From contig JADGJC010000039.1 of the NCBI GenBank assembly GCA_027596075.1, forward strand, positions 62,001 to 126,000: a stretch of DNA of 64,000 bases, written 5' to 3'. The translations under genes were made by a program, and so were the position numbers. Under the pieces are notes generated by a model. That model was not told where the DNA came from, searched no databases, and saw only the letters and a list, made by a program, of their open reading frames with translations. Positions within the stretch are counted from its first letter, which is position 1, and each line of letters begins with the position of its first letter. This stretch comes from Rhizophlyctis rosea. Lineage: Eukaryota; Chytridiomycota; Chytridiomycetes; Rhizophlyctidales; Rhizophlyctidaceae. Shown piece after piece: positions 24,399 through 35,436 of the stretch.

Positions 24399-27179
24399 AT
24401 GGTCAGGACAATGTCTTCAGCTCAAATTGCTCGACCGTTGATTGAAGTCACGGACGTCGTTATCCTATTGGTCCTCGCTCTTGGCTCGGCCGGGTATCTC
24501 TACTGGCGTAGAACAGGGGCAACGGACCAAGCACGTGATGCTACCGTCAACAAAACAGAAGATGCAAAGGGCTCATCCGGTCCAAAGACGGAGTATGTTG
24601 CGTATTGCGCTATGATGCTTTCAATCGACACTTAACTCACTCACTGCAAATGTAAACAAACAGTGGTAAACGAGGCAAGAAGTCAATCTTAGAGGTTTTA
24701 CGGGCGACGGATGCACCCAATCAACTGGTCTTTTTCTATGGTTCGCAAACTGGCACCGCCGAAGACCTCGCCACACGGTTCGCAAAGGAGGCTACGGCTA
24801 CGTTTGGTGTGCCGGCCATTGTGTGCGACTGCGAAGATTACAATATGAACGAACTTGCAAGCTGGCCGGTGGACGAGCTCGAAGCGGAGGATAAGAAGTG
24901 GCTGGTTGGGTTCTTCGTGGCCACGTATGGCGAGGGAGAGCCTACCGACAACGCCGTTGAATTCTATGACTGGTTGATGGATGGGAAGGGGAAAGGTGAC
25001 GATGAGGGAAACGAAGAGGATGATATGACGGCGGAGAGGTCGCTTGAGGGTGTACCGTACATCATTTTCGGATTGGGAAACAAAACCTACGAACATTATA
25101 ACGCGATCGCAAGACGCATGGATAAAAGGATGAAGGCGCTTGGAGCTCAACGGGTTGGTGAAAGAGGAGAGGGTGACGACGATGCAAGGTCTGTTGTTGT
25201 CATGAGGTTCGGCATGATCTCGTAAGTTCAACTAATTTTCTCTTATGGCGCAGTCTCGAAGAGGACTTTTTGGCTTGGAAACCAAAGGCTCTCCAATCTT
25301 TAGAACAATTTTTTGGGATCGCATCTAACGCTGGTGGTGCTGCAGAACTCCGAGATAAAGCTCATGTGCCCGTTTTCCAAATGGTGGAAGTTGCTGAGCA
25401 GCCAATAGATCAAGTTTTCTGGGGTGAACTTAGTGCCGAATTGCCGCGCCGCTGGAGAAGCAGCACTGTCGCTGTCAGCGGAGCGGAAGAGTATGAAATC
25501 ATAAACAGTTCGGCAGGCGAGAAATATGTCGAGATTCAGTATGTGCTTGCCATGTGTTCGCATTCCTTTTGACCACCGACTGACGCGTTACATCTTACAG
25601 AAGCCGAAATGTTCCTTATGACATGAAGCATCCTCATTATGGTCGGATCGTGACCAGTAAACCCTTGTTCACCGAAACTTATGATGAATACTCCCTGGAG
25701 GACGGCTTCGACGCGCCAACAGCTGGTCACAAGCGGTACACTGTCGAGGGCAAAAGAGTGAAGATTGAGCGTCACTGCCTACACATCGAGCTCGACTTGC
25801 AAGGAAGTGGCCTCAGATACGAATCCGGCGATCACGTCGGCATCTGGCCGATCAACGATGAAGATGAGGCGTCAGCTCTTGCCAACGCTTTGAAGTTGTC
25901 TCCACAAGAGCTCGACACCATCATCACTCTCAAGCCGAATCCCGCTGCCAGTAACTCGTCGAGCGCGAAGCTACCTTTCCCACTGCCTTGTACCTTGCGG
26001 ACTGCACTGCTACATTACTTGGACGTGCAAGCAATCATGAAACAATATCAATTGGAGGCAAGTTTTAGAGATCTTTGTTGTCGAGTTTTTGCAGTTTTTG
26101 ATTGATACCCATGGCAGGTGTTGGGCAAATATGCGAAAGATCCCATTGAACGCGCTGCTCTTTTCGAACTGGCCGATAACCGTGAGTTATATGTGAGTGC
26201 CGTGGAAAAAAGTCAGAAGAACCTCCGGGAAATTCTTAGTGTGTTCCCCAGCGTTGAAGTAAGACATTTTGATGTTCTATGTCCACGGACAAGCAATTAC
26301 TCACTCACCGTCAAAGTTGCCCATCGCTGTGGTCATCGGCGAGCTCCTTCCTCGTATCGCCGTTCGCTACTACTCCATCTCATCGTCAGCGAAAGAGGAT
26401 CCAACCAAAGTTGCAGTCACGGCCGTCATGGTTCGCTACGCGATCACGTCCAAAGCAATGCAGCAAGGCGGCAAAGGTTCCACGGTAATCAAACAAGGGT
26501 TGGCGACCTCTTGGCTGCAACGCTTGTCCGAACAACGCACAACCGCGGTTTCACGTGCCTCGGGCGAGGAGCCGATCAAGATGCCACTTTTCCACATCCC
26601 CTTATACATCCGCACCTCCAACTTCAAGCTTCCGGCCGATCCTAAGGCGCCCGTTGTTATGGTCGGCCCAGGCACGGGAGTTGCACCTTTCCGTGCGTTT
26701 GTTCGTGAGCGGGTTTATCTCGCAGAGCAAGGAGTAGACGTTGGGCCCACATGGTTGTTTTACGGATGCCGGCATCCGGACAAGGACTTTTTGTACAAGG
26801 AGGAGTTCGAAGCTTTGGAGCGTAAGGCGGCGGTCAAATCCATAGATCTGAAGATCTTCAAGGCCTTCTCACGTTTTGAAGGGAAGAAGGTGTATGTTCA
26901 ACATATGTTGGAGCGGCAAGGGGAAGGAGTTTGGGAGTTGCTCGGATTGAAAGGCGGATCCTTCTACGTGTGCGGGTACGTGATACAATGATTGAACATA
27001 CTGCTGGCAATCGACTAACAAAACTGGCATTCAGTGACGCGAAACGCATGGCCCGCGATGTAAACGAGATGTTGGTTGCCATTGCTCAACGTTGTGGCAT
27101 GATGAGCGAAGATGCAGGGCGGGCCTGGGTGAAAAACTTGAAATCTACTGGGCGCTATGCGGAGGATGTCTGGAGTTAA
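24399..27179 (+). CDS. NCP1: NADPH-cytochrome P450 reductase
   Basis: A diflavin reductase that passes electrons from NADPH through FAD and FMN to microsomal P450s (sterol and xenobiotic metabolism), anchored in the ER. The ATG at 24399 gives MVRTMSSAQIARPLIEVTDV, followed by a hydrophobic anchor (VVILLVLALGSAGYLYW). FMN domain: YGSQTGTAEDLATRFAKEA, ATYGEGEPTDNA and FGLGNKTYEHYN. FAD domain: GSGLRYESGDHVGIWP and RYYSISSSAKEDP. NADPH domain: MVGPGTGVAPFRAFVRER, FYGCRHPDKDFLY and SFYVCG. The C-terminus is GRYAEDVWS, with the conserved near-terminal Trp that stacks on FAD. About seven introns. Length close to the usual 680-710 residues. Confidence 0.96.
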
Positions 27180-27402
27180 GGCGTATAGATATTTATATAT
27201 ACAAATGTACTATATCACATTTTTTATCAAAATGCATTGTTGCTATCGTGCCCGTCTTGCTGATGTCAAGTTTGCGCGGCTGCGGAATGAGGCTTTCACT
27301 CAACTGCAGTGCCACCGCCGACCGAATCTCCAAATTTGAAAATTCCCACCAATTCACACCTTCACGTAAATACATAAATTTAGATCCCGAAATCACCGCA
27401 AT

Positions 27403-28688
27403 ATGGCCGAGACAGAGGTATTACAGACGTCCGGCATACCGATGTCCCATCGTCAAGCTCTGCTGGTAAGAGCTGTTCCCCGACTTCCGTTTTGGTCCGC
27501 TCCGCTCAAGTTCGTTGCATCAGGCAGGTGCAGTAGCAGGAACAACGGTGGACACAATTCTTTTCCCGCTCGACACCATCAAAACGCGACTGGTAAGAGC
27601 CAAACTTTGAGACACACCTTCTCGATCCAAATCAGACTAAAACTGACACTGAAAGCAAGCCAAAGGCGGGTTCTTAGCTTCTGGCGGATTCCGCGGCGTG
27701 TACAAAGGATTGTCTTCGGCTGTTATTGGGTCAGCACCAGGCGGTGAGGACAAAAAGAACTGCCTAGATTACGCTGTAGCACTCACCTACTCTTCGGTAA
27801 CTCAGCGTCGGCGTTCTTTGTAACATATGAGGCTCTGAAGGCACGAGGGAGTGGTGCCGTTGACTCTGCTCCCGTAGTTCATATGGTTGCCGCTTCAGGT
27901 GGTGAAATTGTATGTCTCACATTCCCATTCCTAGTCAGCGCAACCTTTTCAACGTGATAAGCGGCTGCTGACGCACCCCTCTTGTGACTACCAAAGGCCG
28001 CATGCGTTGTTCGGGTCCCGACAGAGGTAGTGAAACAAAGAATGCAAACGGGCCTCTATGGAGACGTTGGATCCGCCGTTCGCACAATAATACAGACAGA
28101 GGGCGTGCGAGGACTATATAGAGGTTATGCCATGACGGTTTTCCGAGAGGTGAGTGGCTGTTCACACGTCTGCCTTTCATCATTGGCCCTAAAAAGTTGC
28201 TTGTTCAGATCCCTTTCACATGTGTTCAATTTCCGCTGTACGAGCGATTGAAGGTATGGAGCTTTGCTCGCGTTACCTACATCTATCAGTCTGACAGGGA
28301 TTCCAGGTCCTATACGCTGACCGTAACGGGCGGCTTCCACTACCGCACGAAGCCGCAGTGATGGGCTCAATAGCTGGCGGTGTTGCAGCCGCAATAACCA
28401 CCCCACTAGACGTAGTCAAGACGCGGATAATGTTATCCACGAAGGTGTGGTATACGTCTGACCCAACATTACATCGCATTCAATGACAAACGTTGTTCCA
28501 CTCAACAGCGAGGAGCACCTGTCGGGATCATAGAAACTTCCTCTAGAATTATACGGGAAGAAGGACCAAGAACACTTTTGTCTGGTATCGGGCCACGAGT
28601 TATGTGGATTTCCATAGGGGGGAGTATCTTTCTGGGAGCGTATGAGGCCGTGAGGAAGTTTTTGGTGGAGAATAAACTTTTGACGTGA
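27403..28688 (+). CDS. PET8: Mitochondrial S-adenosylmethionine carrier (PET8/SLC25A26)
   Basis: Inner-membrane carrier importing SAM into mitochondria in exchange for S-adenosylhomocysteine. Three mitochondrial-carrier repeats are visible: [30 protein letters not shown] with [20 protein letters not shown]; and [14 protein letters not shown]. The second and third blocks are diagnostic of the SAM carrier, as is [20 protein letters not shown] at the end. The ATG at 27403 starts [15 protein letters not shown], and a 58-nt intron joins it to [10 protein letters not shown]. About seven introns. It follows P450 reductase in the same direction at 224 bp. Confidence 0.93.
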
Positions 28689-29133
28689 TCCTTACTGGAA
28701 GCCTTATCGCCAAATGCGGCCAGAAATGTGCGTTGATGAGCACACGACCAAAGATGAGAGTGACCGTAAAGTCGCAACAACACAATTAAAAGGTGACGGC
28801 CGAGAAAAAGTGGTGACAAAACACCGTGACGTTATGTTTCCATGGTTGATATGGCAGACTCGTAATGTCAATGGAATCCCTGCAAGCTGTTTAACCACAT
28901 ACCGAAGGGATCGTTATCGCGGCGAGTGACAAATCGCTGGCAGGAGAGTTGCTGTCACCAAAATAAGGCTGGAACGAAAACGAGGTGGGGTGGGAGGATA
29001 GGGAAGGGAAAAGCAACCATTCGGTCATTGGGGGTTTTACAGTTTAATACAAATACAGGTTTGTACAATCCATCTGCGACTATATACAGGTGCAATTTTA
29101 CAGATTCGGGAGCGGCCAACTTCTCGCTCCTCG
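28689..29133. other. Convergent intergenic stretch
   Basis: This is 3' flanking sequence of the SAM carrier and CCDC97, which face each other. No gene, RNA or repeat was seen. Confidence 0.5.
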
Positions 29134-30301
29134 TCACCATTCTTCCAAATCATCGTGCAACTGATTCCCGTCCCCTTCGCCCTCTGGACTGGCTTCCTCC
29201 GAATCGAAGTATGCATCGGCAATATCGTGCCGTGCTGCGTCGGAGCCATCGTACGAGGGATTGTTGTCAACAACAGAATAATCGAAGTCTGTCTATACCA
29301 TATCATGAAACATCAGCCATTGCATCCAAAAAAAACTTGAACTCCAGCTGTCACCAACCTCCTTCCCTTCCACAAAACGGAGGTCCATAAGGGCACGAAA
29401 CTCTTGCCGAAGCTCCTCACGCTCCTCTGCGGTTAAGCCTTCATCGGAAGCGCCCTCATCCGCAGAGTCCGGAGTATTTGACAAGCTAGGTGCCACATCT
29501 CCATCTGTCTCCACTTGCATGCTCCCTTCATCTTGCTCATGCTCTTCAACTTGCTGGTGACCGTCGCCTTCATCTTCCTCATCGGTGTCGAATTCTTGAT
29601 AGCTTTCCTCTGCATCTCGTCGAGCAGTTCTCAGAGCGTCAACATGACGCTGGCGATCAATATTGTGCAGTATTCGATCAACTAATGTCATATCGTCACG
29701 GAAGGGTGCTGTCCGTTCAGATGCTGGTATATGCTGCCCTAACCAAGATCGGAGATATTAGTCCAATCAACTCAGTCTGGAAACTTCAGGCATACAAACC
29801 AATGTATTCCTCATACAATTGAGGGTGTCGACTCTCGTATGCCTCGTCGGAAAAGTACTCTGAATCTCTATGTTGCTCCAGATACATTCGTCTAAACAAG
29901 TGGCGTTTTTGGTTTACACCGATACATAGAAGCACAGAGCTATTTTTTTCTACCTCCGATTTCTTATCTGCGCTCTTGAGGGCGGTATGTCGCTTTTGCG
30001 CAATCGGTCAAGATGGAACTTGATTTCGTACCGGTCGGCAAAATTGTCGAAGTATTGGAGTTGTGAGTGCGAAAGATAATTACCCCATTTCTCTGACAAA
30101 GATCATCAGTTGTGTTTCTAAGACATTTTGCTACGGGCTTGATGAGAGCCTACCAAGGAAAATATCAGGAGTATTGAGCAAAGTTTTGGACAAGGTTTCG
30201 AGGACCTCCTGACTTGACGGAGGGACTTGGCCAAGGTGTAAGGGCCGCAAGGAGAAGTTGCGGTTCTCTACCAGGGTCTTTACAAGGTCAGCAGGCTCCA
30301 T
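29134..30301 (-). CDS. CCDC97-domain protein
   Basis: It carries the CCDC97 C-terminal domain; the family's biochemical role is poorly defined and has been linked to splicing factors. The model starts MEPADLVKTLVENRNFSLRP at 30301 (an ATG at 30340 is also in frame). Next come SQLQYFDNFADRYEIKFHLD, RMYLEQHRDSEYFSDEAY, HPQLYEEYIGQHIPASER and a long acidic coil (about 29400-29690). The conserved tail is LRQEFRALMDLRFVEGKE then DFDYSVVDNNPSYD, with an acidic C-terminus ending DDLEEW. These blocks keep the order seen in animal CCDC97. About four introns. It shares a 283 bp divergent promoter with SKA1. Confidence 0.88.
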
Positions 30302-30584
30302 GTGCAGGTTGTCGTACTGTAGTTGAAGTTTAACAACCATAAGATGACATTCCCAAGTTACAGCACAAGGTGGCAAATCCCGATAGTTTTGAGGACAACG
30401 CAGTCACGTGAACTTTTGTGTTACCCCTTGCTGCGGAATGTTGTCCAGATCAAAGTCCGAAACACACCCACAACACGCAACTTCAAGACCAAGCCAAAAC
30501 CTCTGATGAAACAAACCCCGCCACCTCCATTCCAATCCTCATCTCGTTGAATAATATTCCGCTGCGAGCAATAGGCAACCGCAA

Positions 30585-31642
30585 ATGGAAACAATTTTGC
30601 AAGACTTCTCCACGCGGGCAGACAATCTGAAGTCGGTCTTGCGTGTTCGCGCCGCACCCTTCAGTCCAGACCTGGATGTGTCGATCTTGGAGCTGGAACG
30701 CCGAGTTGCACTATGCAAACACGTCCTTGACCAAGAAGAAACGGCCGTGGCGAATGCTTGGGCAATGCTGACCCAGATAGACTCTATGACTGTTTCCCTA
30801 ACTCATATGCGCACTCACCTTCCAAAGCACCTTTCCTGCACTCTACCTTCTACGTCGCGCAACGCACCAGCTTCTGGGCAATCAGCCAACACACCAATAC
30901 TTGACCAACCTACAGTTGTCCCGAACTATGGCGAAAACGAAGCTGAGAACCCCATCGGATCAAAGGGTTTTCCAAGTGCACCATCAACGACAGCTCGTAA
31001 AGGACTTGCCCCGTCAAATAGGAGGCTACAATCTGACGGTCAAACGTTACCACCAACCACATCCACAACAACTGACCCCGGCGAACCGTCAGACAAAAGA
31101 AGTAAAATGAACACCAACATCGCTCCAGTAACAGTTGCGGAGTTTGATTTGATCCCAAAATACATCCGTAAGTCATTATCATTGCATTTCCTTTCCGCAC
31201 CAGCATTGGACAGCTGTAACCATGATCATATTTATTAGTTGGAAGAATAACCCGGGACCGACTCAACGACATGCTTTCGGAGCTCTCCATCCTCATTCGC
31301 GACAAACAAACTCTACTCAAAACCCCGCAATCACAATTGAACAAAAGTCAGCGAGACGTATACTATGAACACAAGCGATCATCCAATGATGACACAAAGG
31401 GCAAAGCGTTCATCACTGAGGTAATTACTCATCGCTCACATACCATGCCAAGCGCTGTTGTTTGGCGGCTTGTTGCTGATGAGTTCTTCTTGAAACAGAA
31501 AGATATCAAGGACAAGCACTCCTGGAGCGCTAGCACATTTAAGCTAGATCCCGCGGGGCGGAGCGTCGTTGCGATTTTGCGTCACTTGGGGCGCATCAAG
31601 GAAGTGAGAGGTGGTGGGCAAACTAGATTAGTTGTATTATGA
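30585..31642 (+). CDS. SKA1: SKA1, spindle and kinetochore-associated complex subunit 1
   Basis: SKA1 couples kinetochores to microtubule ends; its C-terminal winged-helix domain binds microtubules. The ATG at 30585 gives METILQDFSTRADNLKSVLR followed by a coiled-coil N-terminus (SILELERRVALCKHVLDQEE). A Ser/Thr/Pro-rich linker follows, then VTVAEFDLIPKYI, matching the family's EF..VP.YM. After an intron come GRITRDRLNDMLSELSILIR, TKGKAFITE and, after a second intron, KDIKDKHSW and VVAILRHLGRIKEVRGGGQT, then RLVVL. The VRGGG.TR signature near the end is the family's best-conserved block. Length about 270 residues, close to the 255 of human SKA1. Confidence 0.92.
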
Positions 31643-32163
31643 TGACCAATATGGATAAGCTGGACTGTCCATCCAGTGGCAGTCGCGATGCGCAATCTAT
31701 GTTTGCCCCACATGGGCGGGCGGGATGGCTGATCGCGATGGCAGCACTAAAAGCGAAACATGGCATCCATGGGTTAGCGGGGATATGTAAGGAAGGCTCC
31801 CCGAGTATACTGACTTATACTTGTATGTTCCGGTTATGTATTATGCTTCACTTAGCCACACCCCAAGTCAAAACCGAACACAGGCGCCGCAAGACACTCG
31901 GAAGCGCGGCTTGTTCACTATTTCAGACAGCAAGCCAAACCTTGGTGACCGAAGGACAAATGGGTCATTTAATCGCACTGCGGATTTGTGAAACTAAGAT
32001 GCTAGCATAAGGGGGACGGATCTTACAGAATGATATGTTTCCTACACCAATATGACTACTGTAGCCACCAAACAAAACGGTCCCAGCCCGGTCGTCCCGT
32101 CCGCCTGCCATCCGCATCCACCTCCCAATCCCGTCCATGAAGTACCCCGCCCTCCCGCTGCTC
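31643..32163. other. Convergent intergenic stretch
   Basis: This lies between the SKA1 stop and the F-box gene stop. A 123-codon open frame directly downstream of SKA1 (31639-32010) has no recognisable domain. Nothing else was seen. Confidence 0.45.
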
Positions 32164-33150
32164 TTACCGTAGTTTAAACCTCATAACTGTTCTGTGCATG
32201 GGATCCAATATTCTTGGCTGCACCCCCGGGAAATCTTCAGGGAACGTGACATTTCGGGTGTTTGACGCTTGGATATCTTCGTAGAAATTGAGAGGGAGTG
32301 CGTACAAGAACAAAAGTTCTTGGAGAGAATATACTTTCAGGTTCATAGAGCGGACGCCGTCAACTTTGACTGTTCCTCTGATGATCAGATTGAAACGTGT
32401 CATGATGAAAGCGCCTGGCCAATCCCCGTGAAAGTTAATGAATGTTTTTGCAATGATTTTCTGGTCGGACAAGCGACACAATGTGACTCGGCTGTTCCCA
32501 TACAGTTGCGTCACGGTAGGTTCGACGAAAGCAACAACATTCGACGGAATGGTCATGCGTGGTGATGGTAGTTGGTCCCCGTCGTTGTAGTTGGCAAAAT
32601 CGTAAACCTCACTTTTGGGAGAATCTTCAAAGCGCCGGATACAAATGTACCCACAAAGTTGCAGCGTGTAGAGTGGGATATTGAAGTCGCATGGCAATCG
32701 TATACATCGGGGAGGACGAACGTGCTGAAAGGGAGGTCCCTTCTCGTGGTTGGAGCATGTGTTGAATCTAGCTAAGAGTTCCGGTTCATTGCCTACTCCC
32801 AAACCCTCCCAATCGCCGTCTTCCGTGAAAATATCTAATGCTTCCCTCGGCCGGCCGCAAAAGATGTCAACAAGTGTCTCGCCATCAAATATCGGGGTTA
32901 TCACCTTCACTTCAGGCGTCCAAGGTCTTGCCCAAGCCCACCACAAGCAGACGACGTCCCGCCAATTCTCGCCTCCAATGGTCACGGGCAAGCAGTCGAG
33001 TGGATATGCGGGTAAAAGTTTTGGTCGCCAGATAGCGATCTCACCTCGGCTGATGTTGCACCACTGACGGCAGACTTGTTCGCAGCGTAACAGAGTTGGG
33101 ACGGGGAGGGAGGCGAAGATTGTGATGAGGACGTCGACGTTGGTGTCCAT
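32164..33150 (-). CDS. F-box protein, intact, single exon
   Basis: The ATG at 33150 opens directly into an F-box: MDTNVDVLITIFASLPVPTL then LRCEQVCRQWCNI, the fold that binds Skp1 in SCF ubiquitin ligases. The remaining roughly 280 residues have scattered beta-strand-like segments (YTLQLCGYICIRRF; RVTLCRLSDQKIIAKTFINF) that could form a propeller or other substrate-binding fold, but I recognise no named repeat. It is uninterrupted by introns, unlike most genes here. The target is unknown. It faces away from the neighbouring F-box pair, with which it shares little beyond the F-box. Confidence 0.8.
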   Translation of the reverse strand: MDTNVDVLITIFASLPVPTLLRCEQVCRQWCNISRGEIAIWRPKLLPAYPLDCLPVTIGGENWRDVVCLWWAWARPWTPEVKVITPIFDGETLVDIFCGRPREALDIFTEDGDWEGLGVGNEPELLARFNTCSNHEKGPPFQHVRPPRCIRLPCDFNIPLYTLQLCGYICIRRFEDSPKSEVYDFANYNDGDQLPSPRMTIPSNVVAFVEPTVTQLYGNSRVTLCRLSDQKIIAKTFINFHGDWPGAFIMTRFNLIIRGTVKVDGVRSMNLKVYSLQELLFLYALPLNFYEDIQASNTRNVTFPEDFPGVQPRILDPMHRTVMRFKLR

Positions 33151-33653
33151 GGCATGATTTCTAGTGAGCGTGTGAGGTCGTAGTAAAGGAATAGGGTATG
33201 AAGTCAAAAGTGCTTGGGGCCGCAAACGATTGTAAAAGTTCAGAACGTGCCACTGGCGTGGAGGATTGACTTAGGCCTCCGCGATACCTTGGTGAAGAAA
33301 AGGTCAGAGTCGGTACACAATCGATGGAATGTGGACGGTCTTTGCAAATTCGGCCTGGGCTCGGCTCTGGTCTCTGGTGGGTGGACCCTGGCTCACTTGA
33401 TCGACTCCAGCCAGGATGGTCAGCCGGCAAAACTGGCTGTGAACTCTGCGTTCTGCTCGCACGTGATGGATACATATCCCACCCTGGGCACCCCCTTAGT
33501 CAGACCCCACCTGGTCTGACGACGAAACCCGCACCGCGATAGCCTGCCTCGTAACCCACGTCGACATCTAACGCGTTGCCAAATCCAAAGCCTACAAAGC
33601 CATCGGCGAACTCCCCGAAATCTCCTTGAACTTCCTCAGGAACATTCACCACC
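33151..33653. other. Divergent promoter between F-box genes
   Basis: Open frames on both strands up to about 105 codons have no domain and overlap each other. I read it as the shared upstream region of two divergent F-box genes. Confidence 0.45.
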
Positions 33654-35028
33654 ATGTCAGGCAACTCTACCAATACCAGCAGCACCGTTACTCCTATCTG
33701 CCACATCACGGCCCTACCGGACCACATCTTGTTTGCGATCTTTGAGCTCATTCAGCCTTCCACCGGCTTGAAGAGGGTGCAGTCGAGAACTAGTGAGGGA
33801 ACGCTTTCTGACGGTCTTCCTTATGAGATCCTTGCTCAAGTCAGCACCTCGACATGATACATATAGGTAGCTGTGGAGCTGACTTTTTTGGTTAGGTCTG
33901 CAAAACCTTCCGCGCAACAACTTTTCGTTTGCGTGGAAGTCGGTGTCTGGACGTCCAAGCCTATGGTGCACGCTCGAATGGCGTAAACGAAGCACTTGAC
34001 GTCTTCCTTCGCGACCCTCTGCGAGTGGCATCTGTTCGAACTCTCCGCGTGACCAGCCAGACAGGTTGGAAAGCCTTGAAGGTGGTTGACTTGGGCAAAT
34101 TGCAGGATTTTGGTCTCTGCGTCGTGGCCGCCGACCTTGAAGAGGACTTCCATAGCGTTCTGGATCAAATAGCAGATATCTTCACCGGCGCAGTTAGCAG
34201 CTCATCACCTTTACGCCTCCGTACCTGTACATTACGATTTTTGTCCGATGATTCCGTCTATCCTCCACGTTCGAAAGATTCTTCCGTCTGCTACAACATG
34301 CACCGCTGGAATCCTTAGGCCTAGAGTGGGATTATGCTCGTTCCGATAACCTTCTCACCCCCGTTCGCCTTCCTGCTGATCGTTACCCCATCTCGCTCCC
34401 TGCGGATCTTTCGTACCCGTCGCTCAAAACGCTGACGATCACGGACGGCATTCACATTCCGAGCCTGTCTGTGGCGTTTCCCACCCTAACAACATTTCGC
34501 ATCTATTTCAACTCGATCCTAAGGCATAGAAGCTTCCTTCAGTCCCTTACGCAACCTACCCTGACTCATATTGTCTTGGACGGCTACGATTCTGCGAAAG
34601 CTCTTCTCAATCTACCATCTTCCACTCTCGGATCCATTACGTCCCTTGAAATCATCAGCAGCCACTTCCTGCAGGCAATATCCTATTTTTCTGATGTTAA
34701 TGCTGGTAACCCGCTGAACGAGCTTCATAACCTTCAATCCCTATTCCTGGTGGGCATTGAAGGTGAGGCATTGAGAGAGCTGCTTTTGTACATCCCGGAG
34801 GGTAAATTGACGAGGTTGGAGTGCGCTTTTCGAAACTGGAATCGTGAGAATGTGTGGGGGGCGCTGGAGGATCGGTGTGGGGGCTTGAAAAAGTTGTGCT
34901 TGCTGGGTAATGTAGGGGATTTAGACATGGGTAGTCCAGAGGTGAAAGGGCTTCAAAGCTCCTTGCGCTGCGTGTCGGATGTTGTGATAGGTCAGTGTAG
35001 GTTAGTGGAGTTTTTTACTCGCTGGTAG
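33654..35028 (+). CDS. F-box/LRR-like protein with an internal frameshift
   Basis: The ATG at 33654 leads into an F-box-like start (ALPDHILFAIFELIQPST; DGLPYEILAQ), a 56-nt intron, then VCKTFRATTFRLRG and DPLRVASVRTLRVTSQTGWK. The frame breaks at about 34255-34265: the upstream frame reads to a stop in the 34310s, while the homologous continuation (FERFFRLLQHAPLESLGLEW) is in the next frame and stays open through SLSVAFPTLTTFRIYF and ALRELLLYIPEGKL to 35028. The tandem paralogue shows these two halves belong together, and no splice signals bridge the break, so a single-base deletion (real or an assembly error) is the simplest explanation. The C-terminal half has leucine-rich, LRR-like spacing. 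Confidence 0.65.
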
Positions 35029-35436
35029 TTGGGTTGATTTGTGTAACGTTGCCACTAGGGTTAAGCGGGGTGGTACGTGCATTCTTACAGCTGCTATATG
35101 TAAAAGAATGTTGTTGTTGATGCCGCTTCATCCGGACCAGGGCACTCATGAAACTTGGGCAAGCACATATTGATGCCGATGAAAAATTGAGGTCATCACT
35201 GATTTAGCAAGCGATGACGGGACATTTGGCCTTACATGGAAGTGGCCACCCGGCGCAGACCATCCGGCTGGAAGTTGCCACGCGTCTGTCGCAACTCGCG
35301 TGTCGCGTCAATTTCAGTGGCCGGCAGCCAGCACTCTCCATTCTTCCCACACACAGCGATTCAAGGAAGCGGAAACAGTTACCTTCTGCTTATATTCCCA
35401 CCACAACTATCACTTACGCAGATTCTGTCAAGTAGC
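35029..35436. other. Intergenic stretch between the tandem F-box paralogues
   Basis: An open frame runs into the start of the downstream copy (35236-35437), but the paralogue begins at the homologous ATG at 35437, so I treat this as upstream sequence. Nothing else was seen. Confidence 0.45.
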
